Of a DNA stretch of 64,000 nt, positions 8,782-18,529 are shown piece by piece (position 1 is the first letter of the stretch; every line of letters starts with the position of its first letter). The translations under genes and the position numbers were made by a program. This DNA comes from an uncultured bacterium (GTDB taxonomy: Bacteria; Bacillota; Clostridia; Lachnospirales; Lachnospiraceae), in the NCBI GenBank assembly GCA_947643595.1, contig CANRWP010000004.1, positions 19,643 through 83,642 of the forward strand. The letters run 5' to 3'. The notes beneath the pieces were generated by a model, which was not told the DNA's origin, did not search any database, and saw only the letters and a program-made list of their open reading frames with translations.

Positions 8782-9987
8782 ATGGAAAAAATCAAAATGA
8801 CAACTCCTCTTGTGGAGATGGACGGGGATGAGATGACAAGGATTTTATGGCAGCTTATCAAGGAGGAGCTGCTGCTGCCGTTTGTCGATCTGAAGACAGA
8901 GTATTATGATCTGGGGTTGGAGCACAGGAATGAGACGGATGATCAGGTGACGGTGGATTCAGCGGTGGCGACGAAGAAGTATGGCGTTGCGGTGAAGTGT
9001 GCTACGATCACGCCAAATGCGGCCAGGGTGGAGGAGTACCATTTAAAGGAGATGTGGAAGAGCCCTAATGGTACGATCCGTGCGCTGCTTGATGGTACGG
9101 TTTTCAGGACACCTATCGTGGTAAAGGGGATCGAGCCCTGTGTGAAGAACTGGGAGAAGCCGATCACGCTGGCAAGACATGCTTACGGCGATGTTTATAA
9201 AAATGTGGAGATCAAGGCGCCGGGACCGGGGAAGGCGGAACTGGTGTTTACCGGGGAGGACGGAACCGAGATCAGGGAAACGATCCACGAGTTTCAGGGC
9301 GCGGGTATCTTGCAGGGAATGCACAATACCAATGCTTCCATCGAGAGCTTCGCGAAGGCGTGCCTTGGTTATGCGCTCGACAGAAAACAGGATATCTGGT
9401 TTGCGACAAAAGATACGATCTCCAAAAAGTATGACCATACATTTAAGGATATTTTTCAGGAAATCTATGAGAAAGAATATAAGGATGCCTTTGAGCGGGC
9501 TGGCATCGAATACTTTTATACACTGATCGATGACGCGGTAGCAAGGGTGATGAAGTCGAAGGGCGGCTTTATCTGGGCGTGCAAAAATTATGACGGGGAT
9601 GTCATGAGCGACATGGTGTCTTCCGCCTTCGGTTCCCTGGCGATGATGACTTCCGTGCTGGTATCGCCGGATGGCGTCTACGAGTATGAGGCTGCGCATG
9701 GGACGGTGCAGAGACATTATTACAAGCATCTGGCAGGCGAGGAAACTTCCACCAATTCCGTGGCGACGATCTTTGCGTGGACAGGGGCGCTCAGAAAGAG
9801 GGGGGAACTGGACGGCAACAGGGAGCTTTCCGATTTTGCGGACAGACTGGAGAAGGCGACGGTGGAGACCATAGAGTTCGGAAAGATGACGAAGGATCTG
9901 GCGCTGATCACGAGCCTTAAGGATGTCACTGTTTTAAATTCTCAGGAGTTTATCAGAGCAATCAGAGAAAAACTGGAAGAGGTATGA
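8782..9987 (+). CDS. icd: NADP-dependent isocitrate dehydrogenase
   Basis: A 401-residue enzyme of the homodimeric, eukaryote-like class. The N-terminus [19 protein letters not shown], the substrate segment around TVFRTPIV and the [11 protein letters not shown] cofactor-binding region are all typical. It oxidises isocitrate to 2-oxoglutarate and CO2, making NADPH. ATG 8782 is chosen because AAGGAG lies 8 bases upstream; the in-frame GTG at 8764 would precede that ribosome site. It is the last gene of the operon started by Re-citrate synthase. Confidence 0.95.
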   Translation: MEKIKMTTPLVEMDGDEMTRILWQLIKEELLLPFVDLKTEYYDLGLEHRNETDDQVTVDSAVATKKYGVAVKCATITPNAARVEEYHLKEMWKSPNGTIRALLDGTVFRTPIVVKGIEPCVKNWEKPITLARHAYGDVYKNVEIKAPGPGKAELVFTGEDGTEIRETIHEFQGAGILQGMHNTNASIESFAKACLGYALDRKQDIWFATKDTISKKYDHTFKDIFQEIYEKEYKDAFERAGIEYFYTLIDDAVARVMKSKGGFIWACKNYDGDVMSDMVSSAFGSLAMMTSVLVSPDGVYEYEAAHGTVQRHYYKHLAGEETSTNSVATIFAWTGALRKRGELDGNRELSDFADRLEKATVETIEFGKMTKDLALITSLKDVTVLNSQEFIRAIREKLEEV

Positions 9988-10009
9988 CGAGGATAATGAG
10001 TATGATCAT

Positions 10010-10039
10010 GGGGGGAGGACAGGATCTGCCGCTCCCCCT
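10010..10039 (+). terminator. GC-rich hairpin between convergent genes (weak)
   Basis: GGGGGAG (10011-10017) pairs with CTCCCCC (10032-10038) in the gap between the convergent icd and ABC-F genes. There is no clear T tract, so termination is only suggested. Confidence 0.4.
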
Positions 10040-10058
10040 ATGAAAGGACCTGAAGAGA

Positions 10059-11975
10059 TCATTCCATCTCCGAGAGCCGCTCCCATTCTTCGTACAGGGT
10101 ATCCAGTTCTTCTTTTATTTTTTCCTGTTCGGCGGACAGTTCCCCGAGTTTTGCGGAATTGCGGCAGACTTCATCGGAGGACATCAGCGTGTCGATATCC
10201 GCAATTTTCTGTTCCAGCTCCGTGATCCGGGCTTCCGCTTTTTTTAAATCATTTTCCAGTTTTCGCTGTCTCGCCTGCGCCGCTTTTTTTGCCTGCCAGT
10301 CGGCTTTGGCAGTGGAAATGACAGGAGTATCAGAAACAACGGAAATCCCGCCGGCATCGGCCGTCTTGTTTTCTGTCTTTTTTTCCATATAATAGTCATA
10401 GTTCCCGAGATAGCCGGTCAGCGTCTGTCCGCTCAGTTCCAGGATGCGGTGAGCCGTGCGGTTGATAAAATACCGGTCATGGGAGACGTAGAGCACGGTT
10501 CCCTCATAGTCGTTGATCGCGTCTTCCAGTATTTCCTTGGAGGTGATATCAAGGTGGTTGGTGGGCTCATCCAGGATCAGAAAGTTTGACTCGGAGAGCA
10601 TAAGCTTTGCCAGGGAGATGCGTCCTCGTTCGCCGCCGCTGCATTCTTTGATCAGTTTAAACACATCGTCTCCCGTAAAGAGGAAGGCGGCAAGAATATT
10701 CCGGATCTCGGTCGTGGTGAGCGTCGGATATTCGTCGGAGATTTCATCGTAGATGGATTTCTCCGCGTGGAGCACATGATGCTCCTGATCGTAGTAGCCG
10801 ATGTGGACATTGGTTCCCAGGCGGATCGTGCCCTCATCCGCGGGGAGCAGTTCGTTGATCATTTTCAGGAGCGTGGTCTTTCCGGTGCCGTTATCCCCGA
10901 TGATCGCCACATGCTCGCCGCGCTTTAAGGAAAAAGATATTTTCCGGAATAAAACTTCCCTGTCGAAAGCTTTGCTGAGCTCCGTGATATCCAGCACATC
11001 TTTTCCGCTGGTGATGCTGGGGATAAGGGCGATGTGCATGTCGCTGCGCACTTCCGTAGGTTTTTCCAGCACTTCTATTTTTTCCAGCATTTTTTCCCGG
11101 CTTTCCGCCCGGCGGATCGATTTTTCCCGGTTGAAGGATTTCAATTTGTCGATGACTTCCTGCTGGTGTTTTATCTCACGCTGTTGATTCAGATAAGCAT
11201 GCATCCGGTTGATGCGGTACTGTTCCTTTTTTTTCGCGTACGCGCTGTAGTTGCCGGCAAAGGTCATAACAACGCCGGCGTCGATCTCGACGATCTTTAT
11301 GGCGATGCGGTCCAGAAAATACCGGTCATGGGAGACGGTCAGTACAGCGCCCTTATATGCCGCGAGATAACCTTCGAGCCAGCGGATCGCATTCATATCG
11401 AGATGGTTGGTGGGCTCATCCAACAGGATGATATCGGGGGAGAGCAAAAGGAGTTTGCCCAGCGCCACCCTTGTCTTTTGCCCGCCGGAGAGCGTACAGA
11501 CGGGTTTGTCATACTCCGACTCCTCAAAGCCGAGCCCCTTTAAGACGCCAGTCAGCTCGCTCTTATAGGCGTAGCCGTTCTCCATCTCAAAGCGGGTGGT
11601 GAGGCGGGCATACTGGTCCATCAGATTTTCCAGCGCTTCGCCTTCCCGGTGTTTCATATCATGTTCCATCTGCCTGATCTCCTGTTCCATGACAAGGAGA
11701 TAGTTTTTGACGCTCATCAGCTCGTCGAAAATCGTGTTTTCGCTGTCCAGAATGGGATTCTGTTCCAGATAGCCAATGGTTTTGCCCCTGGAAATGCTGA
11801 CAACACCCTCATCGGGGGATAATCGTCCGGTGATGATGTTGAGCAGGGTGGTCTTACCTGCGCCGTTGATACCGATGATCGCGGCTTTTTCATGGTCTTC
11901 TATATGGAAATTAGCCTGTTTTATGATGGTTTTTCCATCGAAGGATTTTGTGATATTCTGACAGGATAAAATCAT
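10059..11975 (-). CDS. ABC-F family ATPase (YdiF/Uup-like)
   Basis: A 638-residue soluble protein with two ABC ATPase domains and no membrane part. Domain 1 carries Walker A GINGAGKTT (about 35), signature LSGGQKTR and LLDEPTNHLD. Domain 2 carries GDNGTGKTT (about 360), CSGGERGR and LDEPTNHLD. The interdomain linker is basic and a C-terminal coiled coil (about 560-638) is present. ABC-F proteins act on the ribosome, in translation rescue or antibiotic protection; with its C-terminal coil this one looks like the housekeeping YdiF/Uup type rather than a resistance type. GAGGT precedes the ATG. Confidence 0.9.
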   Translation of the reverse strand: MILSCQNITKSFDGKTIIKQANFHIEDHEKAAIIGINGAGKTTLLNIITGRLSPDEGVVSISRGKTIGYLEQNPILDSENTIFDELMSVKNYLLVMEQEIRQMEHDMKHREGEALENLMDQYARLTTRFEMENGYAYKSELTGVLKGLGFEESEYDKPVCTLSGGQKTRVALGKLLLLSPDIILLDEPTNHLDMNAIRWLEGYLAAYKGAVLTVSHDRYFLDRIAIKIVEIDAGVVMTFAGNYSAYAKKKEQYRINRMHAYLNQQREIKHQQEVIDKLKSFNREKSIRRAESREKMLEKIEVLEKPTEVRSDMHIALIPSITSGKDVLDITELSKAFDREVLFRKISFSLKRGEHVAIIGDNGTGKTTLLKMINELLPADEGTIRLGTNVHIGYYDQEHHVLHAEKSIYDEISDEYPTLTTTEIRNILAAFLFTGDDVFKLIKECSGGERGRISLAKLMLSESNFLILDEPTNHLDITSKEILEDAINDYEGTVLYVSHDRYFINRTAHRILELSGQTLTGYLGNYDYYMEKKTENKTADAGGISVVSDTPVISTAKADWQAKKAAQARQRKLENDLKKAEARITELEQKIADIDTLMSSDEVCRNSAKLGELSAEQEKIKEELDTLYEEWERLSEME

Positions 11976-12109
11976 GATAATGTACCTCGTCTGTTCATGT
12001 AAGGGAAAAGTCCGGCATATTTTATATCAGGAGAGCAACCGTTCTATCCCGGACAGTAATCAGTTTACTAAGGAAAGAGAAAACTGTCAATAAAATGTGC
12101 GAAGAGTAT

Positions 12110-12138
12110 TTGCCGAGTTGAGGATAGAGTGATATACT
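12110..12138 (+). promoter_or_regulatory. Putative SigA promoter for the mscS-rex run
   Basis: TTGCCG and TATACT are separated by 17 bp, ending 22 bases before the MscS start codon. The divergent ABC-F gene starts 135 bases upstream. Confidence 0.6.
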
Positions 12139-12160
12139 ATTATGGAAAGAGGGTGAAAAA

Positions 12161-12961
12161 ATGGCGATTGGTCAGATTATCATGATAGCAGCCTTTATCG
12201 CGATAGCCGGTGTGATGATCCAGATTGTCAATCTGATATTCCGTCGGATAGAAAAGAAAAGCAAAGCGGCACATCTGCGGTTTTCCCGTGGGATGTTCAA
12301 GGCTCTTATTATCGTATTGACGATCTATACGCTTGCCCAGCAGTTTGAGCTGACGAAGGATATGAGTACGGCACTTCTGCAGAGCGGTTCGCTGGTGATC
12401 GCGGTGGCGACTTTTGCGGCGCAGCAGGCTCTTGCCAATGTGATCAGCGGCTTCAGTCTGGCGTTTTCCAAACCCTATAACGTGAACGATAAGATCAGGG
12501 TCTCCCAGGGAAACAGTGTGGTCGCAGAAGGCATTGTGACGGATATCACGCTGCGCCATACGATCATCAGCCAGTATAACGGGGAGAGTTGTATCGTCCC
12601 CAATTCGGTTATGGATTCCGCGGTGATCACCAATACGAACTATACGGAGAACATCGGGAACTTTATGGAGATCACGGTGGGATACGATTCGGATATCGGC
12701 AGGGCGATGGAACTGATGCGGCAGATCTGCGCGGAGCATGAGCTGACGTTGAATACCGTGGAAAACAGCGTGTTTGTAAAGGGGTACAGTGCAGACGGAG
12801 TCATTCTGAAGACGACGGTCTGGACAAAGAATCTGGACGACAGTTTTCACGCCTGCAGCGATATACGTCTCTCTCTGGTGCAGAAATATCTGGAGGAGGG
12901 CATTGAGATTCCTTACCAGACGGTGACGGTTAAGTCGGGGGACGTAAAATCCGGGCAGTAG
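12161..12961 (+). CDS. MscS-family small-conductance mechanosensitive channel
   Basis: A 266-residue membrane protein. Hydrophobic segments lie at about residues 3-25 and 43-60, followed by the pore helix (about 75-105, SLVIAVATFAAQQALANVIS). The beta domain (NDKIRVSQGNSVVAEGIVTDITLRHT) and a C-terminal alpha/beta domain follow. MscS channels release solutes on hypo-osmotic shock. It is the first gene of a plus-strand run and lies 32 bases before rex. GAGGGTG precedes the ATG. Confidence 0.9.
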   Translation: MAIGQIIMIAAFIAIAGVMIQIVNLIFRRIEKKSKAAHLRFSRGMFKALIIVLTIYTLAQQFELTKDMSTALLQSGSLVIAVATFAAQQALANVISGFSLAFSKPYNVNDKIRVSQGNSVVAEGIVTDITLRHTIISQYNGESCIVPNSVMDSAVITNTNYTENIGNFMEITVGYDSDIGRAMELMRQICAEHELTLNTVENSVFVKGYSADGVILKTTVWTKNLDDSFHACSDIRLSLVQKYLEEGIEIPYQTVTVKSGDVKSGQ

Positions 12962-12993
12962 AAATAATTACAATGTAATGAGGTTTTATCGGG

Positions 12994-13644
12994 ATGGAGT
13001 ACGGCAGAGAGTTTGCGAGGGATATTTCCCAGGCGGTGGTCGGGAGACTGCCGAGATATTTTCGGTATCTCGGGGAACTGAAAGACGAGGGAGTCACCAG
13101 GATCTCCTCCAGGGAATTGAGTAATCTGATGCATGTGACGGCCTCTCAGATCAGACAGGATCTGAATCAGTTCGGAGGATTTGGACAGCAGGGATACGGC
13201 TATAATGTGGAATATTTATACAGTGAGATCGGAAAAATACTCGGGATCGATGAGACGCATCAGTTGATCCTGGTGGGCGCGGGCAATTTGGGACAGGCTC
13301 TGGTAAATTATATGAATTTTCAGCGCCGGGGATTTTTGTTCCGGGGGATCTTTGATAAAAACCCGGCTCTGTACGGTAAAAAGATCCGGGATATGGAAGT
13401 GCAGCCGATGGAAAATCTGGAACAGTTCGTGCGCGAGAACAATATCGACATCGCGGTGCTGACGATTCCGAAGGCCAGCGCCGAGTCCGTGGCGGACATT
13501 CTTTCCGGATGCGGTATCCGCGGCATCTGGAATTTTGCGCACTGTGACCTGAATGTGCCGCCGCATATCCAGGTGGAAAATGTACATCTCTCGGAAAGTT
13601 TAATGAAATTATCCTTTCGGTTAAAAAATGATGGGAGCGTATAA
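12994..13644 (+). CDS. rex: Redox-sensing transcriptional repressor Rex
   Basis: A 216-residue protein with an N-terminal winged helix (LPRYFRYLGELKDEGVTRIS, SRELSNLMHVTASQIRQDL) and a Rossmann domain with the NADH-binding VGAGNLGQAL loop at about 94-103. Rex senses the NADH/NAD+ ratio and represses fermentation and anaerobic energy genes. It is downstream of mscS, and its end overlaps the upstream part of the next frame. Confidence 0.95.
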   Translation: MEYGREFARDISQAVVGRLPRYFRYLGELKDEGVTRISSRELSNLMHVTASQIRQDLNQFGGFGQQGYGYNVEYLYSEIGKILGIDETHQLILVGAGNLGQALVNYMNFQRRGFLFRGIFDKNPALYGKKIRDMEVQPMENLEQFVRENNIDIAVLTIPKASAESVADILSGCGIRGIWNFAHCDLNVPPHIQVENVHLSESLMKLSFRLKNDGSV

Positions 13645-13651
13645 AGGTACT

Positions 13652-14296
13652 ATGTCAAGGACAAATGATATTTATAAACCGGCTTTGGAGAAAGCGAAAT
13701 TACCGATTCTGACACTCGATAACAACTGGCATAAACTGTTCACGCAGACGGAAGAGACGGCGGAGATCAGAAAGCTGGAGAAGAAGCTGAACGAACTTCT
13801 GAAAAGCCAGGGGAGAGTGACGACGGAGGAAAAAAAGTTAAAAGCGGTCAAAAGAAAACTGATGGATGAGATCATACAGCTTGCAGACCATTACGGCGGC
13901 GGCAGGGACGACATGATTCAGAAGGCGATGGACCGTCATCGGGAGATGGTGGAAGAGTGCAATGACAGACTCAAAGCGCTGCGGGAGGAGAATGGAAACA
14001 TTCCGGAGCAGATCGAAGAGACCAACTATCAGCTGATGTTGATGACCATGGAGCTGTGTTACAAACGCCTGGAAGAAAACAGAAAAGAAATTGAGTACTG
14101 CGAGGGATGGATCGAGGAGACACGGGCAAAACTCAGGGAAACTATGGTTCGCAAGCAGGAGAGAGAAACCAGTACATATGAATTGTACACCTATATGCAC
14201 AATATTTTCGGACGGGATGTCATCGACATTTTTGATATGCATTACCATCCGGAAAAATTCAGGCCAAAGAAAAAAGAAGAGGGTTATATAGACTAA
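13652..14296 (+). CDS. Coiled-coil protein of unknown function downstream of rex
   Basis: A 214-residue hydrophilic protein, rich in Glu and Lys, with helical coiled-coil stretches at about 25-60 and 80-165 and a more ordered C-terminus (TYMHNIFGRDVIDIFDMHYH). No signal or membrane segment is seen. ATG 13652 follows AAAGGT; in-frame ATGs at 13628 and 13631 would overlap rex by 14-17 bases and cannot be excluded. It ends 2 bases before the MBOAT gene. I do not recognise the family. Confidence 0.7.
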   Translation: MSRTNDIYKPALEKAKLPILTLDNNWHKLFTQTEETAEIRKLEKKLNELLKSQGRVTTEEKKLKAVKRKLMDEIIQLADHYGGGRDDMIQKAMDRHREMVEECNDRLKALREENGNIPEQIEETNYQLMLMTMELCYKRLEENRKEIEYCEGWIEETRAKLRETMVRKQERETSTYELYTYMHNIFGRDVIDIFDMHYHPEKFRPKKKEEGYID

Positions 14297-14298
14297 AG

Positions 14299-15747
14299 AT
14301 GCTGTTTAATTCGTACATTTTTTTGTTTTTGTTTCTGCCCGTTACGCTGGTTTTTTATTATCTTTTAAGCAGATATAAAAAATATACTCAGGCAAAAATT
14401 TTTCTGATAGGAATGTCAGGCTGGTTTTATGCCTATTTTAACGTTTCCTATCTGATTCTGTTGTGTGTCAGTGTGGCAGTCAATTATTTTTTTCATTGCA
14501 GAATCTGCAGAGAAAAGCATAAAACGGATATTGTCACAGGAGTCGCTTTCAATCTGCTGCTCCTGTGCTATTTTAAGTATTCTGATTTTTTTATAGAGAA
14601 TATCAATATGGTATTCGGCGCATCGATGCCGCTGAAAAATATAGTGCTGCCTCTCGGCATCAGTTTCTTTACATTTCAGCAGATATCCTTTCTGGTGGAT
14701 ACCTACAGAGGAGAGGCAAAAAGGTGCGGGTTTACGGAGTATGCGCTGTTTGTCGTATTTTTTCCTCAGCTGATCGCGGGGCCTATTGTTACCTGCGGGG
14801 AGATGATGGATCAGTTTCGCGATCCTGCGAGAAAAAAACCGGACATGAATTACCTGACAAAAGGCGTTATGCTCTTTACCCTGGGACTTGTCAAAAAGGT
14901 GATCCTCGCAGACACGCTGGGACAGGCGGTGGACTGGGGATACGGCGCGATCGAGGTGTTGGATTCCACCAACGCTTTTCTGATCTCGGTACTGTACACT
15001 TTTCAGCTGTATTTTGACTTTTCCGGCTACTGTGATATGGCGAAGGGCATCGGCTGTATGCTGCATATCGACCTGCCGGTCAATTTTCATTCCCCGTACC
15101 AATCGACGGGCATTATGGAGTTCTGGAAGCGGTGGCATATCACGCTGGGAAGATTTTTTACGAAGTATGTCTATATTCCGTTAGGCGGAAATCGGAACGG
15201 GAGATGGAAAACCTGCAGGAACAGCTTTATTGTGTTCTTTCTGAGTGGACTCTGGCACGGGACGAACTGGACTTTCGTGCTCTGGGGCGTAATGCACGGC
15301 GTGGGTTATATCATAGACTATCTGGGGAAGCCCATCTGGAAAAAACTGCCCCGGGCGCTGTCGGTGTTTTTGACCTTTTGTTTTGTAAATCTGGCATTTG
15401 TGGCTTTTCGGGCGCCGGATTTAAGTACGATGTGCGATATGTACCGACAGATCTTCTCCGGCGGGATCGGTCTGCCGATGGCGGAGATCGCCATATTTTT
15501 TCATGGCAGCGCATGGAATTATCTGTTCGAAGTCGTGCCGGGTCATTCGAGCGTCCTGAAAAATTATGGCCCTTTTGTGCTGTTTATGGCTCTGGCGCTT
15601 TATCTTGTGTTTGTGGGAAAGAACGCAGTGGAACGGGCGGAGAGCAGTCGTTTCAAAATTGGAGGAGCCATTGCCGCCGCAATACTGTTTTTGTATTGTG
15701 TCGTGTCGCTTTCGGGGGTCAGCTCCTTCCTGTATTTTAACTTTTAA
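14299..15747 (+). CDS. MBOAT-family membrane O-acyltransferase
   Basis: A 482-residue polytopic protein of the AlgI/DltB branch. The conserved block FWKRWHITLGRFFTKYVYIPLGGNR (residues about 275-300) and the catalytic His in SGLWHGTNWTFVLWG (about 316) are intact. Such enzymes move acyl groups, usually acetate, across the membrane onto exopolysaccharide or cell-wall polymers. The next gene encodes an SGNH-like partner, the normal arrangement for AlgI/AlgX- or DltB/DltD-type pairs. The polymer acylated is unknown. It is tightly linked to the gene upstream (2-base gap). Confidence 0.92.
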   Translation: MLFNSYIFLFLFLPVTLVFYYLLSRYKKYTQAKIFLIGMSGWFYAYFNVSYLILLCVSVAVNYFFHCRICREKHKTDIVTGVAFNLLLLCYFKYSDFFIENINMVFGASMPLKNIVLPLGISFFTFQQISFLVDTYRGEAKRCGFTEYALFVVFFPQLIAGPIVTCGEMMDQFRDPARKKPDMNYLTKGVMLFTLGLVKKVILADTLGQAVDWGYGAIEVLDSTNAFLISVLYTFQLYFDFSGYCDMAKGIGCMLHIDLPVNFHSPYQSTGIMEFWKRWHITLGRFFTKYVYIPLGGNRNGRWKTCRNSFIVFFLSGLWHGTNWTFVLWGVMHGVGYIIDYLGKPIWKKLPRALSVFLTFCFVNLAFVAFRAPDLSTMCDMYRQIFSGGIGLPMAEIAIFFHGSAWNYLFEVVPGHSSVLKNYGPFVLFMALALYLVFVGKNAVERAESSRFKIGGAIAAAILFLYCVVSLSGVSSFLYFNF

Positions 15748-15785
15748 AATATTTATGTAAATTTTGCAAAGGAGAACAGGACACC

Positions 15786-16832
15786 ATGGATCATAGAAAA
15801 AAATGGCTGGCGGCTTTCGGCGCAGTATGCGGAATCTGTCTGCTCGCGATGGCGGCTCTCAGCATCTATGTGGATCCGTTTTTTCAATATCATAAACCGT
15901 TACCCGATTTTCCCTATGTTTTGGACAATCAGCTAACCCAGAATCCCGGTATCGCAAAGAACATGGACTATGACAGCGTGCTTCTGGGTTCCTCCATGGT
16001 GGTGCAGTTTAATACGCAGTGGTTTGAGGATATCCTGGGACTGCACACGGTGAAGCTGGCCTATAATGCGGCCCACGCAAAGGATCAGGACAGGATCCTG
16101 ACTGTTGTGGAAGAGCATCACGAGATGCCGGAGGCGGTGTTTTTGGGGATCGATCTGTTACCTTATGCGAACGGAACAGATATCGACGCCTATCCTGTGC
16201 CGGAAATTTATTACGATGATAATATTCTGAATGATGTGGAATACTGGTGGAATAAGGATGTCCTGTTGGACTATATCATAGCGCCTTACATCGGGAAGGA
16301 TGAGGCCGATGATTTTCATACCATCTACGGGAAAAACTATTATGCGGAATACTATAACGAGGAGTATGTGTTGAGTAATTATGTGCCTTCCGAGAGGGCG
16401 GAACATGCTGTCCCGGAGGACGCCTACACGGAGGCGGCGCTGGCCAACATGAAAGAACATATCCTTCCCCATATTGAAAGTCATCCGGATACGGAATTTT
16501 ACGTGTTTTTCCCGCCTTACAGCATTCTGTTCTGGTATGACTGTATTCAGGAGAAGAATGTGGACGCCAGACTGGCAGAGTATGACGCGATCATACGGTC
16601 ATTGCTCGGCCATGATAACGTCAGAATCTTTTTCTTTCAGAATGATCCGGAGTTGATCTGCGATCTGAACCGCTATGTCGATTACACGCATTACGACAGG
16701 GAAGTAAATCTGTATATGACCGAGTGTTTTTCGAGCGGGGAAAAAGAGGTGACGGCGGATACGTACCAAAAAGAGCTTGAGGAGTTGCGGGAGCTTGTCA
16801 ATCAGTTTGATTTCAGTGTCTGGGGGTTGTAG
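15786..16832 (+). CDS. SGNH/DltD-like partner of the MBOAT acyltransferase
   Basis: A 348-residue protein with one N-terminal membrane anchor (about 7-27) and a large extracytoplasmic domain. VLLGSSMVVQF (about 66-76) resembles the SGNH block I with its Ser nucleophile, and YVDYTHYDREVN near the C-terminus resembles the Asp-x-x-His block. I infer that it finishes transfer of the acyl group delivered by the MBOAT protein outside the cell. AAAGGAG precedes the ATG. The stop is followed at once by the nnr start. Confidence 0.75.
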   Translation: MDHRKKWLAAFGAVCGICLLAMAALSIYVDPFFQYHKPLPDFPYVLDNQLTQNPGIAKNMDYDSVLLGSSMVVQFNTQWFEDILGLHTVKLAYNAAHAKDQDRILTVVEEHHEMPEAVFLGIDLLPYANGTDIDAYPVPEIYYDDNILNDVEYWWNKDVLLDYIIAPYIGKDEADDFHTIYGKNYYAEYYNEEYVLSNYVPSERAEHAVPEDAYTEAALANMKEHILPHIESHPDTEFYVFFPPYSILFWYDCIQEKNVDARLAEYDAIIRSLLGHDNVRIFFFQNDPELICDLNRYVDYTHYDREVNLYMTECFSSGEKEVTADTYQKELEELRELVNQFDFSVWGL

Positions 16833-16833
16833 A

Positions 16834-18489
16834 ATGCAGTGGGAATATATCGTGGACGCAGAGGAGATGCAGCGCGCCGATCATAATACAATAGAACATT
16901 TCAAAATGCCGCAGCTCGTTTTGATGGAGCGGGCGGCTCTGGCGGCAAGGGATCTGATCAGGCAGAGATGGCCGGAAATTTTCGCGGATGAACCAAAGGT
17001 GTTGATCGCCTGCGGAAACGGCAATAACGGCGGAGACGGCGCGGCGCTTGCCCGCCTTCTTTTTCTGTCAGGCTGTGATGTGACGGTGTTTGTCGGCGGA
17101 GGGCGGGAAAAGTATTCCCCGGCCATGCGGACGCAGATGGAAATTCTGGAACGATACAGGGAACAGGGGGACAAAACCCTGCATATCCTGACGGATGAGG
17201 AATGGATTTTGACAGGCGACGTACAGAGGCAGGGGGAGAGAGCAGATTTTGCGGGCTGCGGTCTGGTGATAGACGCGTTGTTCGGAATCGGGCTTTCCAG
17301 AGAGATAACCGGCATTTTCAGGGAGAAGATAGAGTGGTTGAACAGGCTTTCCGGAAGGAAGGTTTCACTTGATATTCCATCCGGCATCTCGGCGCAGGAC
17401 GGCAGTGAGTTCGGCTGTGCGTTCCGTGCGGATCTCACTGTGACATTCGGCTTTCAGAAAAGAGGGATGCTATTCTATCCGGGCAGAGATGTGAGCGGAG
17501 AGGTGAAAACCGCGGATATCGGTATCACAAAGGAGAGTTTTCTTGGAGAGCACCCGGCAGGGAGGACGATCGGCAGGAACCGATGGAAAGAGGGCGGAAT
17601 ATTGCCCCGCCGGGATCCAAACGGGCATAAAGGCAGTTTCGGAAAAGCTCTGCTCTTCGCAGGCAGCGCCGGGACACCGGGGGCGGCTCTGCTGGCCGGG
17701 GAGGCGGTACTGCGGAGCGGAGCAGGTATGCTGCAGATCGTTTCTCCCGCAGAAAACAGGGAGCTGATTCTCACCAGACTGCCGGAGGCCATGTATCAGG
17801 CGCTCACGGAGCAGACTGACTGGGAAAAAATGCTGAAATGGTGCGATGCGGTGGTGATCGGTCCGGGTATAGGGCAGGGTACAGCCGCACAGAAGAGTAT
17901 GGAGAAAATTCTGACATATATGTCAGAAAACCGGGCGATAAAACCGGTGATTTTGGATGCGGACGGATTGAATCTGCTGGCATCCTCAGGACGTCTTTCT
18001 GAGCTTGTAAAAATATATACCGCTCAGGGCGGCATTGTGATCATGACGCCGCATATGGCGGAATTTGCGAGGCTTCTGCACTGCAGTGTACCGGAGCTGC
18101 AGAGGGAGAGAATGGAAAAAGCGGAGGGATACTGTCGGGAGACGGGTGCTATTCTGATCAGCAAGGATGCGGCCACTCTGGTCGGTTTTCACGATAGTAC
18201 AGACCGTTTTTGTTATTACGTCAATCAGACCGGAAACGCAGGTATGGCGACAGCAGGTTCCGGTGATGTGTTATCCGGGATCACAGGTGCTCTGGCGGCA
18301 TATACGGTGGTGAACCAGAGGGAGGGCGGAGAGGGAAACGATAGAAGGGCAGCATATTTTCAGGCAGTGTGCCGTGCCGTTTATCTGCATGGGCTGGCGG
18401 GAGATATGGCAGCCGAAAAGTACGGGGAAGTGTCGATGAAGGCGGGGGATATCATTATGGCGCTGGCAGAAATATTGAAATCTTTATAA
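16834..18489 (+). CDS. nnr: Bifunctional NAD(P)HX epimerase/dehydratase
   Basis: A 551-residue two-domain repair enzyme. The N-terminal YjeF_N epimerase domain carries CGNGNNGGDGAALARLL (about 50-66) and VIDALFGIGLSREITG. The C-terminal ADP/ATP-dependent dehydratase domain (from about 250) carries GHKGSFGKALLFAGS and the NAGMATAGSGDVLSG loop. It repairs hydrated NADH and NADPH. ATG 16834 is chosen after GGGGG; the longer frame from 16777 runs inside the previous gene. Followed 41 bases later by alr. Confidence 0.95.
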   Translation: MQWEYIVDAEEMQRADHNTIEHFKMPQLVLMERAALAARDLIRQRWPEIFADEPKVLIACGNGNNGGDGAALARLLFLSGCDVTVFVGGGREKYSPAMRTQMEILERYREQGDKTLHILTDEEWILTGDVQRQGERADFAGCGLVIDALFGIGLSREITGIFREKIEWLNRLSGRKVSLDIPSGISAQDGSEFGCAFRADLTVTFGFQKRGMLFYPGRDVSGEVKTADIGITKESFLGEHPAGRTIGRNRWKEGGILPRRDPNGHKGSFGKALLFAGSAGTPGAALLAGEAVLRSGAGMLQIVSPAENRELILTRLPEAMYQALTEQTDWEKMLKWCDAVVIGPGIGQGTAAQKSMEKILTYMSENRAIKPVILDADGLNLLASSGRLSELVKIYTAQGGIVIMTPHMAEFARLLHCSVPELQRERMEKAEGYCRETGAILISKDAATLVGFHDSTDRFCYYVNQTGNAGMATAGSGDVLSGITGALAAYTVVNQREGGEGNDRRAAYFQAVCRAVYLHGLAGDMAAEKYGEVSMKAGDIIMALAEILKSL

Positions 18490-18529
18490 AAGACGCTGTT
18501 AGAGAGCGGCGAAAAGGAGTGCAATATTC

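Noticed and set aside
16777..16833. Longer start of Nnr
   Set aside because: The extra residues overlap the end of the previous gene in another frame; ATG 16834 has the ribosome site.
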